DNA from: Candidatus Melainabacteria bacterium
GTDB lineage: Bacteria > Cyanobacteriota > Vampirovibrionia > Obscuribacterales > Obscuribacteraceae
Direction of reading: 5' to 3'
Assembly: GCA_017307165.1 (NCBI GenBank)
Contig: JAFKGK010000006.1
Location: forward strand, 186,001-250,000
Length of the DNA: 64,000 bases
Shown: in pieces, positions 16,353-24,937 of the stretch
Numbering within the stretch: the first letter of the stretch is position 1
How the letters are laid out: every line of letters starts with the position of its first letter
The notes under the pieces: model-generated
Told to the model about the DNA's origin: nothing
Seen by the model: only the letters and a program-made list of their open reading frames with translations
Databases searched by the model: none
Position numbers and translations under genes: made by a program

Positions 16353-17258
16353 ATGAAAAAGCATTTGTTATTGGCTCTTACTGCATTTCTTATTACTACC
16401 CCAGCTATGGGGCAGACAGCCACTACCAATCCGGATAAGGCCCAAGCAAGGTTGGAGCAAGCCGAAAAGAAGGGTGTGAGTGCTGATGCAGGTGCTGCCA
16501 AAGCGGACAAGAATGACATCGAGCACGCAGTGCAGAAACAAAAAGAAGTGGACAGCTCGATGATAAAGGCCGTCAATCAGGTGCCGGGTGTGGATGTGGA
16601 TGAGCAAGCCTTTAAGAATGATAAAAAGAAAGGCTCTTTTCTCGGCAATCTCAACCCTTTCAAGTGGATCTTTAAGCCTGTCACCGACATGCAGGATCGT
16701 ATCGTGCATCTCGAAAAAAACATGATGCGCATGCAGGCTCCTATGGCTGCTCTCAATCCGCCGATCAAGGGACTGCGCCAGGATATGACCGGCGTGAGCC
16801 AAAAGATGAAAATCTTGCATTCTGACGTTAATAGCATATATGGTGGCATGGGTTCTGCCAGTAAAAAGATCACGCACATCGAAAATACTCTCGGGCAGAT
16901 GTATGAGCCAGTGGTCACTCTCAAAAAGCCCGTCGAAGACCTGGCCAAGCCTGTAAACGGTATGGGTGATACCTTGGCCGAGTTGCAGAGTGATTTGAAA
17001 GAACTAAAAAATACCATTGCTTTTACCAATGCTGCGATCCTGATCGCCTTGATAGGTACAGGGCTAGTGGTAATGGTAGGCACGCCTGTGGCCGCAATCA
17101 TTGGTTGGAGACACAGGCACACTATCGCTGATAAGCTCGATCTCAAAAAGCACAAGACAGGCGGCAATAGGGATGATGAGGCAGAAGATAAGGCTAAGCG
17201 CCATTTGCAATTGGCCTATAAGCGCGACACTGACTCAGACCAAGTAAAAAACGGCTGA
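16353..17258 (+). CDS. Exported helical protein with C-terminal membrane anchor
   Basis: 301 aa, ATG at 16353 with AGGA upstream. Signal peptide of 20 residues ending AMG, a charged helical region to about 75, and a long region (110-220) built of helical segments with spaced prolines (QAPMAALNPPIKGLRQDM and EPVVTLKKPVEDLAKPV) that repeats about every 65 residues. A membrane helix spans about 224-251 and the last 50 residues are basic and charged. Family not recognised. It is probably co-transcribed with the gene at 15168 and ends 13 bp before the convergent phytochrome gene. Confidence 0.65.
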   Translation: MKKHLLLALTAFLITTPAMGQTATTNPDKAQARLEQAEKKGVSADAGAAKADKNDIEHAVQKQKEVDSSMIKAVNQVPGVDVDEQAFKNDKKKGSFLGNLNPFKWIFKPVTDMQDRIVHLEKNMMRMQAPMAALNPPIKGLRQDMTGVSQKMKILHSDVNSIYGGMGSASKKITHIENTLGQMYEPVVTLKKPVEDLAKPVNGMGDTLAELQSDLKELKNTIAFTNAAILIALIGTGLVVMVGTPVAAIIGWRHRHTIADKLDLKKHKTGGNRDDEAEDKAKRHLQLAYKRDTDSDQVKNG

Positions 17259-17271
17259 GTATTGGTTGACT

Positions 17272-18849
17272 CTATTTGTCAACAAAGTCGGCCAATTCGC
17301 CGATATCAAAAAGCTGGCCCAGCTCCGCTGCTTGCTTCTGGATTGAGTCATCGAGCTGATCTAGATAAGTGATATTTTTTAAGCGCTCGTGGCTTATTTT
17401 TTGAATATTCTCGGAGACTTCGTTCTGTAGTTTTTTTGCAGCATCAATGTCGCTTTGTGCCCAATGACGACACATGCCTTTTACCTCGTCCTGCCAACTG
17501 TTAAAAGACAAACGCGGCGTGAGGCGGGTGGCGCCAGAAGGCAGATTTACTAGAGTCTTTGCTGTATCTGGATCCCCTGCCCAAGTGATAGAACGGGGCC
17601 ATTCTCGTCTAAACCAAATAAACCAAGCGTCTTCTACTTTGACTGCGATAATGCCGGCAGCTGTTTCTGATAGTTCCTCGAGCTCTGGTATGTCTTTGCC
17701 TATTTGCTCGGTTATCAATGAGGGATCATCGCATTTTTGCAGGTGGTCTTGTAGAGATTCGAGTTGGCTGCGAGTCGGAGTGGCGCCATCCATCACAAAG
17801 TCAGTTTTTTCTAGGTAGGCAAAGCCATCGCATTTGATCATATTTTGTAGTGCTTTTTTGTGATCTCTTACTATCTCAATGAGCTTGTATTCGCGGGTAA
17901 TCAGATTGGCAGAAAACTCCTTGATAAAAGCTGCTGCTTCGTTGGTCGATTTGAGGACTTCGCTGACCGATAGAGAAGTAAGCTTTGCAGATATCAATTT
18001 TGCGATCAGCGATAGTACTGCTCTCTGCTGGGCTTCGATACGCTTGGGCGCGTAGTGGTGGCATGCGATCAATCCCCACAATTTCCCATCGCAAATCAAA
18101 GACATTGTCAAAGATGCTTTGACGCCCATGTTTTGCAGATACTCGATGTGTATAGGAGATGCTGCGCGCAGAGCGCTGCGTGACAGGTCGATCGGTGTGG
18201 TATGAGCCTTGGCTGACTTGATCGGGTAGGTCGGAGCGTCCACGTCTGTGATTATTCGCACCCAGTTTTTGATAAAGAGCTCTCGGGCTGGTGCAGGGAT
18301 ATCGGATGCTGGGAAATGGTGACCAAGATAAGATGGGATGTTGGCTTTTAGATCGCGGGCTTCGGCAATAACCTCGCCATGCCAATCAGGTGCAAATCGG
18401 TAAACCATCACGCGGTCATATCCTGTAATGGTTTGGACATTTTCGGCCGCATATGACATGTATGACTCTATAGATTCGAGTCTATCCGTTTTAAATTTGA
18501 CCGAGGGGACGGTGGCGCTGCTAGATAAAACCGGCTCCACTTCTGCTATATGCATGCCATCTACATGCAATAGACTGCAAGTCACCCATTGCCCGAGAGG
18601 CTGGCTTTTGATCAATAGAGGTGTTGAGCTTTCGCTGCGCTGTGACAGAGAGCTTTTGCCTAGGCGGTTGATGTCACCTACGACCTTATCTATGGTCTTA
18701 CCGAGTGCATCCGTGGCCTTAATATTGATCGCAGGGCTGCTTGCAGCTCTGACTATGATGCCGTCGGAGTCGATGACAAATAAAGCTCCCCCATTTTGAA
18801 TCGTCTCGATAAATTGGATTGGCTCTTTATCGCAACTAGAAAGGTCCAC
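17272..18849 (-). CDS. bphP: Bacteriophytochrome photosensory core without kinase domain
   Basis: 525 aa from the GTG at 18849, chosen because GGAG lies 8 nt upstream; the frame opens at a TTG at 18876 without a ribosome site. PAS (about 10-110), GAF (about 120-290) and PHY (about 300-470) domains are in the usual order. Cys6 in SSCDKEPI is the biliverdin-linking cysteine position; the GAF has PASDIP (180-185), Arg/His in LRAASPIHIEYLQNMGV (His234) and LIACHH (His264). The PHY tongue has WFRREWPRSITWAGDP and the PRLSF motif (445-449). After the PHY domain only a helix of about 55 residues remains, with no histidine kinase or GGDEF output. It should sense red/far-red light through biliverdin and signal by interaction. 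No haem oxygenase gene is in the window. Confidence 0.88.
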   Translation of the reverse strand: MDLSSCDKEPIQFIETIQNGGALFVIDSDGIIVRAASSPAINIKATDALGKTIDKVVGDINRLGKSSLSQRSESSTPLLIKSQPLGQWVTCSLLHVDGMHIAEVEPVLSSSATVPSVKFKTDRLESIESYMSYAAENVQTITGYDRVMVYRFAPDWHGEVIAEARDLKANIPSYLGHHFPASDIPAPARELFIKNWVRIITDVDAPTYPIKSAKAHTTPIDLSRSALRAASPIHIEYLQNMGVKASLTMSLICDGKLWGLIACHHYAPKRIEAQQRAVLSLIAKLISAKLTSLSVSEVLKSTNEAAAFIKEFSANLITREYKLIEIVRDHKKALQNMIKCDGFAYLEKTDFVMDGATPTRSQLESLQDHLQKCDDPSLITEQIGKDIPELEELSETAAGIIAVKVEDAWFIWFRREWPRSITWAGDPDTAKTLVNLPSGATRLTPRLSFNSWQDEVKGMCRHWAQSDIDAAKKLQNEVSENIQKISHERLKNITYLDQLDDSIQKQAAELGQLFDIGELADFVDK

Positions 18850-18879
18850 AGGCAGGTCTCCAACGATAATGTACAAATG

Positions 18880-18904
18880 AGAGGCCGGCTTTAAGCCGGC
18901 CTCT
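18880..18904 (-). terminator. Hairpin terminator of the KGG gene
   Basis: GAGGCCGGC (18881-18889) and GCCGGCCTC (18895-18903) form a 9-10 bp GC stem with a 5-nt loop, 33 bp after the KGG gene stop on the minus strand. The following tract is only moderately T-rich. Confidence 0.65.
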
Positions 18905-18937
18905 AAACTTTATTGTACTTGAGATTGTCAACAAATC

Positions 18938-19237
18938 TTACGCGAGAGCTTTGTAAGCCTCTTGTGGCTCCATTTGTTCGCGCTTGAGACGGGCAATGTT
19001 TTTGCGTGCGATACCGGAGAGCTTGCCAGCGCGGGCTGCTTCTTCGGAATTGAATCTATGGGCTCTTTGGCTAGCTTGAGCAGCCTTGCCGCCGGTCTTG
19101 GAGATGGACTTAAGAGTGTCCTTGTCCAAAAGAGCAAAACCTCTCTTGGCTTTGGGCTTTGTGGTTTGCTCAGGAGCCGGAGCTTCTGCAACGGTTTCAT
19201 CAACGATGGTCTGATGGAGGTTTTGAAGTTCTTGCAT
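18938..19237 (-). CDS. KGG-motif small stress protein (YciG-like)
   Basis: 99 aa from the ATG at 19237 (AGGA 8 nt upstream). Residues about 34-80 (RGFALLDKDTLKSISKTGGK, then AHRFNSEEAARAGKLSG) match the stress-induced KGG repeat of small bacterial proteins such as YciG: RGFA-x-x-D, S-K-x-GGKAA and an AH-F-S-EEA-AG element. A Pro/Ala-rich stretch precedes it. Such proteins are induced in stationary phase or stress; molecular role unknown. A second lysine-rich small protein lies at 6402. Confidence 0.8.
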   Translation of the reverse strand: MQELQNLHQTIVDETVAEAPAPEQTTKPKAKRGFALLDKDTLKSISKTGGKAAQASQRAHRFNSEEAARAGKLSGIARKNIARLKREQMEPQEAYKALA

Positions 19238-19478
19238 GCTTATGTTCCTAAATTGGTTGCAAAACAATCGTGTGGGTTGTCTCTTATGAGGGGCAAGACG
19301 CAAGCTCAACCAGCCGGTTCCATGTTTTTTTTCAAAAACACAAAATTTGTTGTCAAGCAAGGCCGCTTGCTTTGATTTGGGGTTTCTTAGCTCTGTTTCA
19401 CCTTTAGCAACTGGTTAGATAGTGACCGAAATATTTGTTGTCTAAAGCCGAATCTTTTTGATCAGTTTTGCGACTAGA

Positions 19479-20501
19479 ATGCTCGAAAGCATGGTGAGCA
19501 TAGTGTTTGAAAGTATACAAAAGCATAAGCCTCTCTTATGCCTGGCATCGGTTATCTCAACTCTGATGGCCTCGAGCTTTCTGGCCGGGAATGCCTACAA
19601 AAAAGAAGTGGTCCAGGATCTCGATGCCCCGTTGTCTATACCGGAGCTCCGTGCGGGTGATCCTGGCGTTGCGTCTGGGGTTCAACCACCAGGGAGTAAT
19701 CTCAAGGTTTTTCTCACACAGCGCTATCAGTACTATCACAAAATGTTGATGGCAGCCGACCTTCCTAACAAGATGGCGGCGATGCGAACGCAGCATCTGA
19801 CTCATTTGATGGAAATGAGACAAAAGGCTCAACAGGCAAATGGAGTAAGCGAAAGACAGGTGTTTGCGCAGGCAAAATCACATATCGCAAGTGATCTAGT
19901 GGTGACGGATGTAATCCTTGGAGTAGATCAGGCGCAATTGATAGTGTCGTGTCGCGATCCAGAGCAAGCGGTAGGCAAGACTTCGGTAGTGACCTTGCGC
20001 AAACAAAAAAATGTCTGGCTGATTGATCGTGATCTCCTGGACATGTCGGCTTCTAGTGTGGCTGTCGCTCACATGCAATCTAATGCCTGGTGTGATGATG
20101 TCAAAGACCTCAAATATTCACAAGAAAAGGTCGCTGGCAATTTATTTGGCAAGCCTTTCAAATTGCAGTCGGCAAGCTTGTTTGACGATACTTTAACCTT
20201 GCGTGGCACCGATGGTATAAATGGTGGCAAAATTGTGAGAGTAAAATTTGGAAAGAAGCCACAATCATTTGTGGGTCGCCAATTTGTTGTGGCTGCAAGC
20301 AAAGAGGATCCCGCCATTGGTGCAGATATAGTGATTGGTGAAGGCAAGAGTGCCAAACACTATGGCACCGCAAGTGGTGTCGGTATGAAAATCTCTTTTG
20401 GCCATCCAATCGGTAAGATCATGAGCTGTTACCTCATTTTGAGATTACCTCGCAGTGGTAACAGCTATATACAGGGGTATTGTCATGTCACAGTGAAATA
20501 G
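19479..20501 (+). CDS. Hypothetical membrane-anchored or exported protein
   Basis: 340 aa from the ATG at 19479; a TTG at 19458 and an ATG at 19491 are alternatives and none has a convincing ribosome site. A hydrophobic segment (KPLLCLASVISTLMASSFLAG, about 18-38) should act as signal anchor or signal peptide. The remainder is soluble with mixed strands and helices (VTDVILGVDQAQLIVSCRD, VTLRKQKNVWLIDRD). I recognise no family. It is flanked by divergent and convergent genes and so is probably a single-gene unit. Confidence 0.65.
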   Translation: MLESMVSIVFESIQKHKPLLCLASVISTLMASSFLAGNAYKKEVVQDLDAPLSIPELRAGDPGVASGVQPPGSNLKVFLTQRYQYYHKMLMAADLPNKMAAMRTQHLTHLMEMRQKAQQANGVSERQVFAQAKSHIASDLVVTDVILGVDQAQLIVSCRDPEQAVGKTSVVTLRKQKNVWLIDRDLLDMSASSVAVAHMQSNAWCDDVKDLKYSQEKVAGNLFGKPFKLQSASLFDDTLTLRGTDGINGGKIVRVKFGKKPQSFVGRQFVVAASKEDPAIGADIVIGEGKSAKHYGTASGVGMKISFGHPIGKIMSCYLILRLPRSGNSYIQGYCHVTVK

Positions 20502-20522
20502 CAAATAAATTTCAATCTGAAT

Positions 20523-21080
20523 CTATCTATGAAAATTGTCTGACGGATTGACTGCTCCTGCCGGCATAGTCAGGCTGGTCGTGGCGCCTGTGTCGGCCAT
20601 AGTGGTGCGGCTTTCGTCAGATCCGTCAGATCCGTTGACGGCGGTGGAACGCGCAGCCTTGGGGATCGTGACCTCCACCAGGCTATTGGGACTGCTGTAT
20701 GCTTGCTGGGTCTTGTTTGGATATTCGGGGCGACTTGCTATTTGTCTACTGTATGCGGCGCGATTTTCGGTATTCACTATGGTGGGCATTGGAGTCATTT
20801 GTTGATAGCTCGTAGCAGGCTCCACCATCGGTATGGGTTGACTAGTGGCAATCGGAGCGCTCATCAGATCCTTAGGCGACTGCACCGACATGAGGTGAGC
20901 GTCACGAGCAGTTTTTTCGGATGTCGCAACGGCGCAGAGCACCCCAATCACTCCTACCACCGCCGCAACCAGGATCAGACCGGACTTGTTGCCCTTTTCT
21001 TCGACTCGTTTCTGTTCGATAGGCGATAGGTCTGATTTTGGTTGGTTGTCCAGACTCATTACATCAAAATCCTTATTCAT
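20523..21080 (-). CDS. Hypothetical single-pass membrane protein
   Basis: 185 aa from the ATG at 21080 (GAGGTG upstream); a start at 21107 would add nine residues. The N-terminal 33 residues are charged, then one membrane helix (SGLILVAAVVGVIGVLCAVA, about 34-53), then a Ser/Pro/Thr/Asn-rich tail that looks disordered and extracytoplasmic. No domain recognised. Convergent with the gene at 19479, 21 bp apart. Confidence 0.6.
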   Translation of the reverse strand: MNKDFDVMSLDNQPKSDLSPIEQKRVEEKGNKSGLILVAAVVGVIGVLCAVATSEKTARDAHLMSVQSPKDLMSAPIATSQPIPMVEPATSYQQMTPMPTIVNTENRAAYSRQIASRPEYPNKTQQAYSSPNSLVEVTIPKAARSTAVNGSDGSDESRTTMADTGATTSLTMPAGAVNPSDNFHR

Positions 21081-21174
21081 CTCATTCACCTCGCAATCGC
21101 GGCACAAATAGCTTGCGTTAGGTCCGACTGCAAGTTTGCGTGCGAGTTCCCGGCTTTGTATGCATGGATATGAC

Positions 21175-21214
21175 GATAAGTCACAACCGCGATTGAATGT
21201 GGCTGTGACTTATC
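21175..21214 (-). terminator. Long inverted repeat downstream of hsp20
   Basis: GATAAGTCACA (21175-21185) and TGTGACTTATC (21204-21214) are perfect 11-bp arms; the stem extends inward by CCGC/GTGG past one mismatch. It lies 30 bp after the hsp20 stop. No long T-run follows on either strand, so it may be a terminator, an mRNA-stabilising hairpin or an operator for the gene at 21080. Confidence 0.5.
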
Positions 21215-21243
21215 TTGCTTGCTTACGTCGATTATTGGGTTGA

Positions 21244-21687
21244 TTAGCCCTGCTTTTTGATTTCTATTTTGCGGACTTGTGCAGTCTGCTCTACAAGCTT
21301 GGGCAGGACAATGGTCAAAAGACCATTAGCAAACTGTGCTTCTGCCTTTTCGGCATCGACGCAGTATTCGGCTATGTGCAATGTACGGGAAAATTTTCCA
21401 AATGTTCTTTCCTTTCTATAGATGCCCTCCTTGCTGTCAGTGACTACTTCCTTTTTTTCTCCCGAGATAGTCAGTGCATCTTTGGTCAAGGTCAGTTCGA
21501 CATCATTTTCATCGATGCCAGGCAGTTCGACTGTGATCGTAAATCGTTCTTGAGTCTCATGCACGTCAATCGCGGGTAAAAATGGCTTTCTCTCTGTTGC
21601 TGCTTCTACCTCCCATACAGACGGCAGTAAGCGTGTAAACAAATCATTTTTATTGACTGGTATCGTCCTTCTTATCATTAAAGACAT
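21244..21687 (-). CDS. Small heat-shock protein, Hsp20/alpha-crystallin family
   Basis: 147 aa, the usual size. ATG at 21687 with AAGGAGG upstream. Residues about 40-140 form an alpha-crystallin domain: DVHETQERFTITVELPGIDENDVELTLTKDALTISGEKK, followed by YRKERTFGKFSRTLHI and the A-x-x-x-NGLL motif (AQFANGLLTIVLPK). It is an ATP-independent holdase that binds unfolding proteins. It lies 20 bp downstream of the LRV-repeat gene on the same strand, most likely one operon. I saw no CIRCE element upstream. Confidence 0.95.
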   Translation of the reverse strand: MSLMIRRTIPVNKNDLFTRLLPSVWEVEAATERKPFLPAIDVHETQERFTITVELPGIDENDVELTLTKDALTISGEKKEVVTDSKEGIYRKERTFGKFSRTLHIAEYCVDAEKAEAQFANGLLTIVLPKLVEQTAQVRKIEIKKQG

Positions 21688-21707
21688 TTTGCCTCCTTTG
21701 ATTGTCT

Positions 21708-22154
21708 TTATTTTGCGGGTCTTAGATTATCGTCTCTGCGATAGTCGTTTAGCTGGGTAACAGGTTTTGATTTGCCGTATATTTTGAGAGTCCGATTGGC
21801 CTCCACGCTGACCCATGGGTTTTCGTCCGTAGATAGACGCTCGAGTAGATGAAGTGGAGTCTTGGGTTCTTGTGCAAGCCCATGTCTGACCATAAGATCT
21901 GTTTGCACCAAATGATCAACGACATCATCAGGTGAAGCTGGGTTGCACGCGACTGCCATACGCGTCTCTAGATATTCATCATAGGCCAATTTTCTTAGAG
22001 CTTTGGCTGGTGTAAATGGGTTTTCTGCAATACGCCTTCTGATCTTTGTATTAGGATGATTGGCCAGCTTGGCCAATTGTCTTGGCGGTGTCGTAGTCCG
22101 ACCAGCCAAAATGTAGAGCTCTAATACATTGCTTATATGCTTTGATTCGTCCAT
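21708..22154 (-). CDS. Leucine-rich-repeat-variant (LRV) protein
   Basis: 148 aa, ATG at 22154 with GGGGGTG upstream. It is built of about five 24-residue helical repeats with the pattern L-A-x-x-P-N-x-x-I-R-x-x-(I/V)-A-x-N-P-x-T-P, for example LAKLANHPNTKIRRRIAENP and LAYDEYLETRMAVACNP, which fits the leucine-rich repeat variant/HEAT-like family. Such repeats mediate protein contacts. It precedes hsp20 by 20 bp, so a chaperone-associated role is suggested by context only. Confidence 0.75.
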   Translation of the reverse strand: MDESKHISNVLELYILAGRTTTPPRQLAKLANHPNTKIRRRIAENPFTPAKALRKLAYDEYLETRMAVACNPASPDDVVDHLVQTDLMVRHGLAQEPKTPLHLLERLSTDENPWVSVEANRTLKIYGKSKPVTQLNDYRRDDNLRPAK

Positions 22155-22376
22155 AAAAACACCCCCAGGTAAACTCGAAAAGGTGAAATTGTGAATTGAA
22201 TGAAAACGTATTTGATAGGCTTGTGTGGCAACGCCTCACATATAAATTGATAGCAAATTTTTTCAGGTGCGCAAGGGGTCTTTATGATTTTTAAACTTTT
22301 GTCTGGCATCTCATAGGAACTTTGTGCGTTATTGGCCGATCTGTTGGGCCCTGTTAATGCTAAGGGAAGGCAAAAT

Positions 22377-23099
22377 ATGATTAAGGCCGCGATTTTTGAT
22401 ATAGATGGTACTCTCGTCGACTCAGTCGATATACACGCCAAATGCTGGCAGGAGGCTTTTCGCGACTTTGACGTAGATGCGACCTTTGACGAGATCCGGA
22501 CGCAGATAGGCAAGGGTGGGGACCAGCTCATGCCCGAGTTTTTGTCTAAAGACCAGCTCGATAGGATTGGCAAGGATCTCGAGGAGCATCGTTCTAAGAT
22601 TTTTAAAGACAAGTACATGCATCAGATTAGGCCTTTTGCCCAGGTTCGTGAGTTGTTTGCGCGTATCAAAAAGGATGGGGTAAAGATTGCTGTCGGCTCG
22701 TCTGCTAAAAAAGATGAGGTTGATTATTATCTCGACCTGGTCGGTGTAACCGATCTGGTCGATGTGACTGCCAGTAGCGAGGACGCTGATAAGAGTAAGC
22801 CACACCCGGATATTTTTGAGGCTGTATTGGGCAAGCTGCATATCGCGGCCGCCGATGCTCTCGTTGTTGGAGATTCGCCGTATGACGCCGAGGCCGCAAA
22901 GCGGGCCGGTATCATTGCTTATGGTGTCTTGTGCGGTGGCTTTTGGGCTGAGGATCTGCAAAAAGCCGGCGCTAAGCAGATCTATGGTGGACCAGCAGAA
23001 ATGCTAGAAAAATATGACCAGATCAAATGGTCAGAAGATCAGAAAAATGAGGCAGAAGAAAAAATGGCTTTTGAAAGGATGACTGAAAGCCGTCATTGA
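22377..23099 (+). CDS. HAD-superfamily phosphatase (phosphoglycolate/beta-PGM-like)
   Basis: 240 aa from the ATG at 22377 (GGGAAGG upstream), giving the canonical start MIKAAIFDIDGTLVDSVD; an ATG at 22332 is less likely. Motif I has nucleophile Asp8 and Asp10 in DIDGT; motif II is GSSAKKDE; the Lys of motif III lies in KSKPHPDIFE; motif IV is VVGDSPYDAEAAKRAG. The helical cap lies between residues 15 and 85. Substrate class is small phosphorylated metabolites. The last 7 bp overlap the convergent glycosyltransferase gene. Confidence 0.9.
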   Translation: MIKAAIFDIDGTLVDSVDIHAKCWQEAFRDFDVDATFDEIRTQIGKGGDQLMPEFLSKDQLDRIGKDLEEHRSKIFKDKYMHQIRPFAQVRELFARIKKDGVKIAVGSSAKKDEVDYYLDLVGVTDLVDVTASSEDADKSKPHPDIFEAVLGKLHIAAADALVVGDSPYDAEAAKRAGIIAYGVLCGGFWAEDLQKAGAKQIYGGPAEMLEKYDQIKWSEDQKNEAEEKMAFERMTESRH

Positions 23100-24937
23100 T
23101 TTTTAGCTTGGATCGCCTTTGTTCTCTCGAGATATTGCGCTAGATCGGCCTTCAAATCGGGGTCTTCTTCGGGCACGAACGCTTGTACTTTATGTGCCTT
23201 GGAGATGTCGATCTCTGTTGGATCGGACACTGATACCAGAGGGTCATAAATATCGACTTGGCTCTGGCACACGTCTTTGAGGCCAGGTGCGTTGATGTCT
23301 TTAATAGTTATAGCGACGCGGTTTTTGGTGATCTTGGATATTTTGCCGGCTCGATTGATCTCGATCACGGTGCCATGCTTGCGCATACTAAATTGTTTGG
23401 GATTATCGATGATGATGTCGTCGATAAAATCAACGGCGGCTACGCGTGTGCCGTCATCGTATTTATTCCAGATTACACCTGGGGAGCCCGCCTTTAGCCA
23501 GACGCGTCCCTGCGAGTCGTAGAGCTGACCCTGCTTTTCGCGGGTATGGCGTTTGATCACGCGTCGCTGGTTGCCTGTGATGCAGACGTATTCTTTTTCT
23601 TCCCATGTGCCGGCGTACCACAGGGGGATCTGATACCAGTTAAAATGGGGTTGCGGCAGGATGGCGCGATCAAACTTAGAGCCAATTTTGAGTCTGCTCA
23701 GATGATCCTCGAAGGTCGTCTCCTGAGCAATGCCACCTTGTAGAGTCTCGGCGTAGACGGATGGCGGATAAGCTAAAATGATCGCGAGAAAGAGCAAAGT
23801 AGTTTGCAAAAATTGTCGCAATATCTGCATCCTGCGTCCGAGCTGTTCCTCGGGAGCATAGAGCCTGTGATGCAGTCGTCTCGAGGCTTCTCTTAATCGT
23901 GCGAGCTTTTGTGGAAAACGCACATAATCCGCAATTTTTGCGGCAATCTCACTCGGCGAATGATTTGTTATGACAATTTCTTCCCCATCTTTCATAAACC
24001 AATTTTCTTGCATATTATCAGTAGAAAAAATCGCAGAGCCTCTAATGGCAGCCTGTATAGCTGTGCCTGACGGAAAACCGTCAAAAGATCCACCGCCGGC
24101 TGTGCCAGAGCGATTGGGGGCTACAATGATGTGCATGCCATCGATGCTCTTGATAAAGTCATCGGTAGCAAGAGAGCCATAAAAAATCAAATCGGAACGC
24201 AAATCATAGTCATACCGCGTGCCAGCCCTTTGGCCTCCGATCACGTGAAATTTGCACTTGTCTGCCAAATCTTTATGCTGCCTTTTGAAAGATCTGACCA
24301 CGTCCAAAAAAATGTCATATCCTTTGGAGACTCCACCATCGCCATAGTTGTGTGCGGCAAAGCAGATGTTGATGGCTTTTGAGTCTGCTGTAATTTGGGG
24401 AGCATCTGTAAAAAATTTGTCTGGGACTACCATGCCTTGTATGTGTTCTATTTTTGCAGCATCACAGAAGCCGCCATCGACAAGATAATCTTTGATAAAG
24501 ATTTGGTTGACGATCACCTTGCAAAATAGTGGATGTCCCAACAGTTCGCGGAGCTTTTTGTTAGAGGCTTTGTCATAAGCATAAAATCCGCCGCCCGGAT
24601 AAAGAGTAAAGACAAAAGGTACACGATGCTTTTCTATAAGTGGTAAGTAGCGATGTGCATTGCCCAAAAAGACAAAATAAAATAGATCGCTATCTTGGTC
24701 CAAATCGATCGTCTTGTCATCAAATGTGGTGACTCTATCTGCATACTCTGGATAAGCACTGCTAAAATCATGCAAGAGCTCATCGAGACTGCGGCCGTCA
24801 TTGACGTTATCTAGAGATGAACCAGTGGTAAAGACTCGACTGTTTGGAAAATGTTGGAGATAGCTAAGGTATTCCTGGTAGCGAAAGGCCGAGAGCTCTA
24901 GTGGAAAAATATCATCGATGACGGTAAGGCGGCGCAC
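23093..24937 (-). CDS. Glycosyltransferase with C-terminal membrane helix and exported domain
   Basis: 614 aa from a GTG at 24937 with GAGGAG 6 nt upstream. Residues 1-370 look like a GT4-type (GT-B) glycosyltransferase: KFHVIGGQRAGTRYDYDL and IIVAPNRSGTAGGGSFDGFPSG carry the C-terminal nucleotide-sugar region and the segment ends LYAPEEQLGRRMQILRQ as GT4 proteins often do. Residues 376-396 (LLFLAIILAYPPSVYA) form a helix shaped like a signal peptide with an A-x-A-like end, and residues 397-614 are a soluble domain I cannot assign (WYAGTWEEKEYVCI, DDGTRVAAVDFID). An in-frame ATG at 23830 could start it alone. The start overlaps the upstream gene's stop by one base. Confidence 0.7.
   Translation of the reverse strand: MRRLTVIDDIFPLELSAFRYQEYLSYLQHFPNSRVFTTGSSLDNVNDGRSLDELLHDFSSAYPEYADRVTTFDDKTIDLDQDSDLFYFVFLGNAHRYLPLIEKHRVPFVFTLYPGGGFYAYDKASNKKLRELLGHPLFCKVIVNQIFIKDYLVDGGFCDAAKIEHIQGMVVPDKFFTDAPQITADSKAINICFAAHNYGDGGVSKGYDIFLDVVRSFKRQHKDLADKCKFHVIGGQRAGTRYDYDLRSDLIFYGSLATDDFIKSIDGMHIIVAPNRSGTAGGGSFDGFPSGTAIQAAIRGSAIFSTDNMQENWFMKDGEEIVITNHSPSEIAAKIADYVRFPQKLARLREASRRLHHRLYAPEEQLGRRMQILRQFLQTTLLFLAIILAYPPSVYAETLQGGIAQETTFEDHLSRLKIGSKFDRAILPQPHFNWYQIPLWYAGTWEEKEYVCITGNQRRVIKRHTREKQGQLYDSQGRVWLKAGSPGVIWNKYDDGTRVAAVDFIDDIIIDNPKQFSMRKHGTVIEINRAGKISKITKNRVAITIKDINAPGLKDVCQSQVDIYDPLVSVSDPTEIDISKAHKVQAFVPEEDPDLKADLAQYLERTKAIQAKNQ

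Noticed and set aside
16577..17167. 196-codon open frame on the - strand
   Set aside because: Antisense to the exported protein at 16353 whose signal peptide and membrane helix are clear.
21081..21243. CIRCE or other heat-shock operator around hsp20
   Set aside because: The inverted repeat at 21175 lies downstream of hsp20 and does not match TTAGCACTC-N9-GAGTGCTAA; no such element was found upstream of 22154 either.
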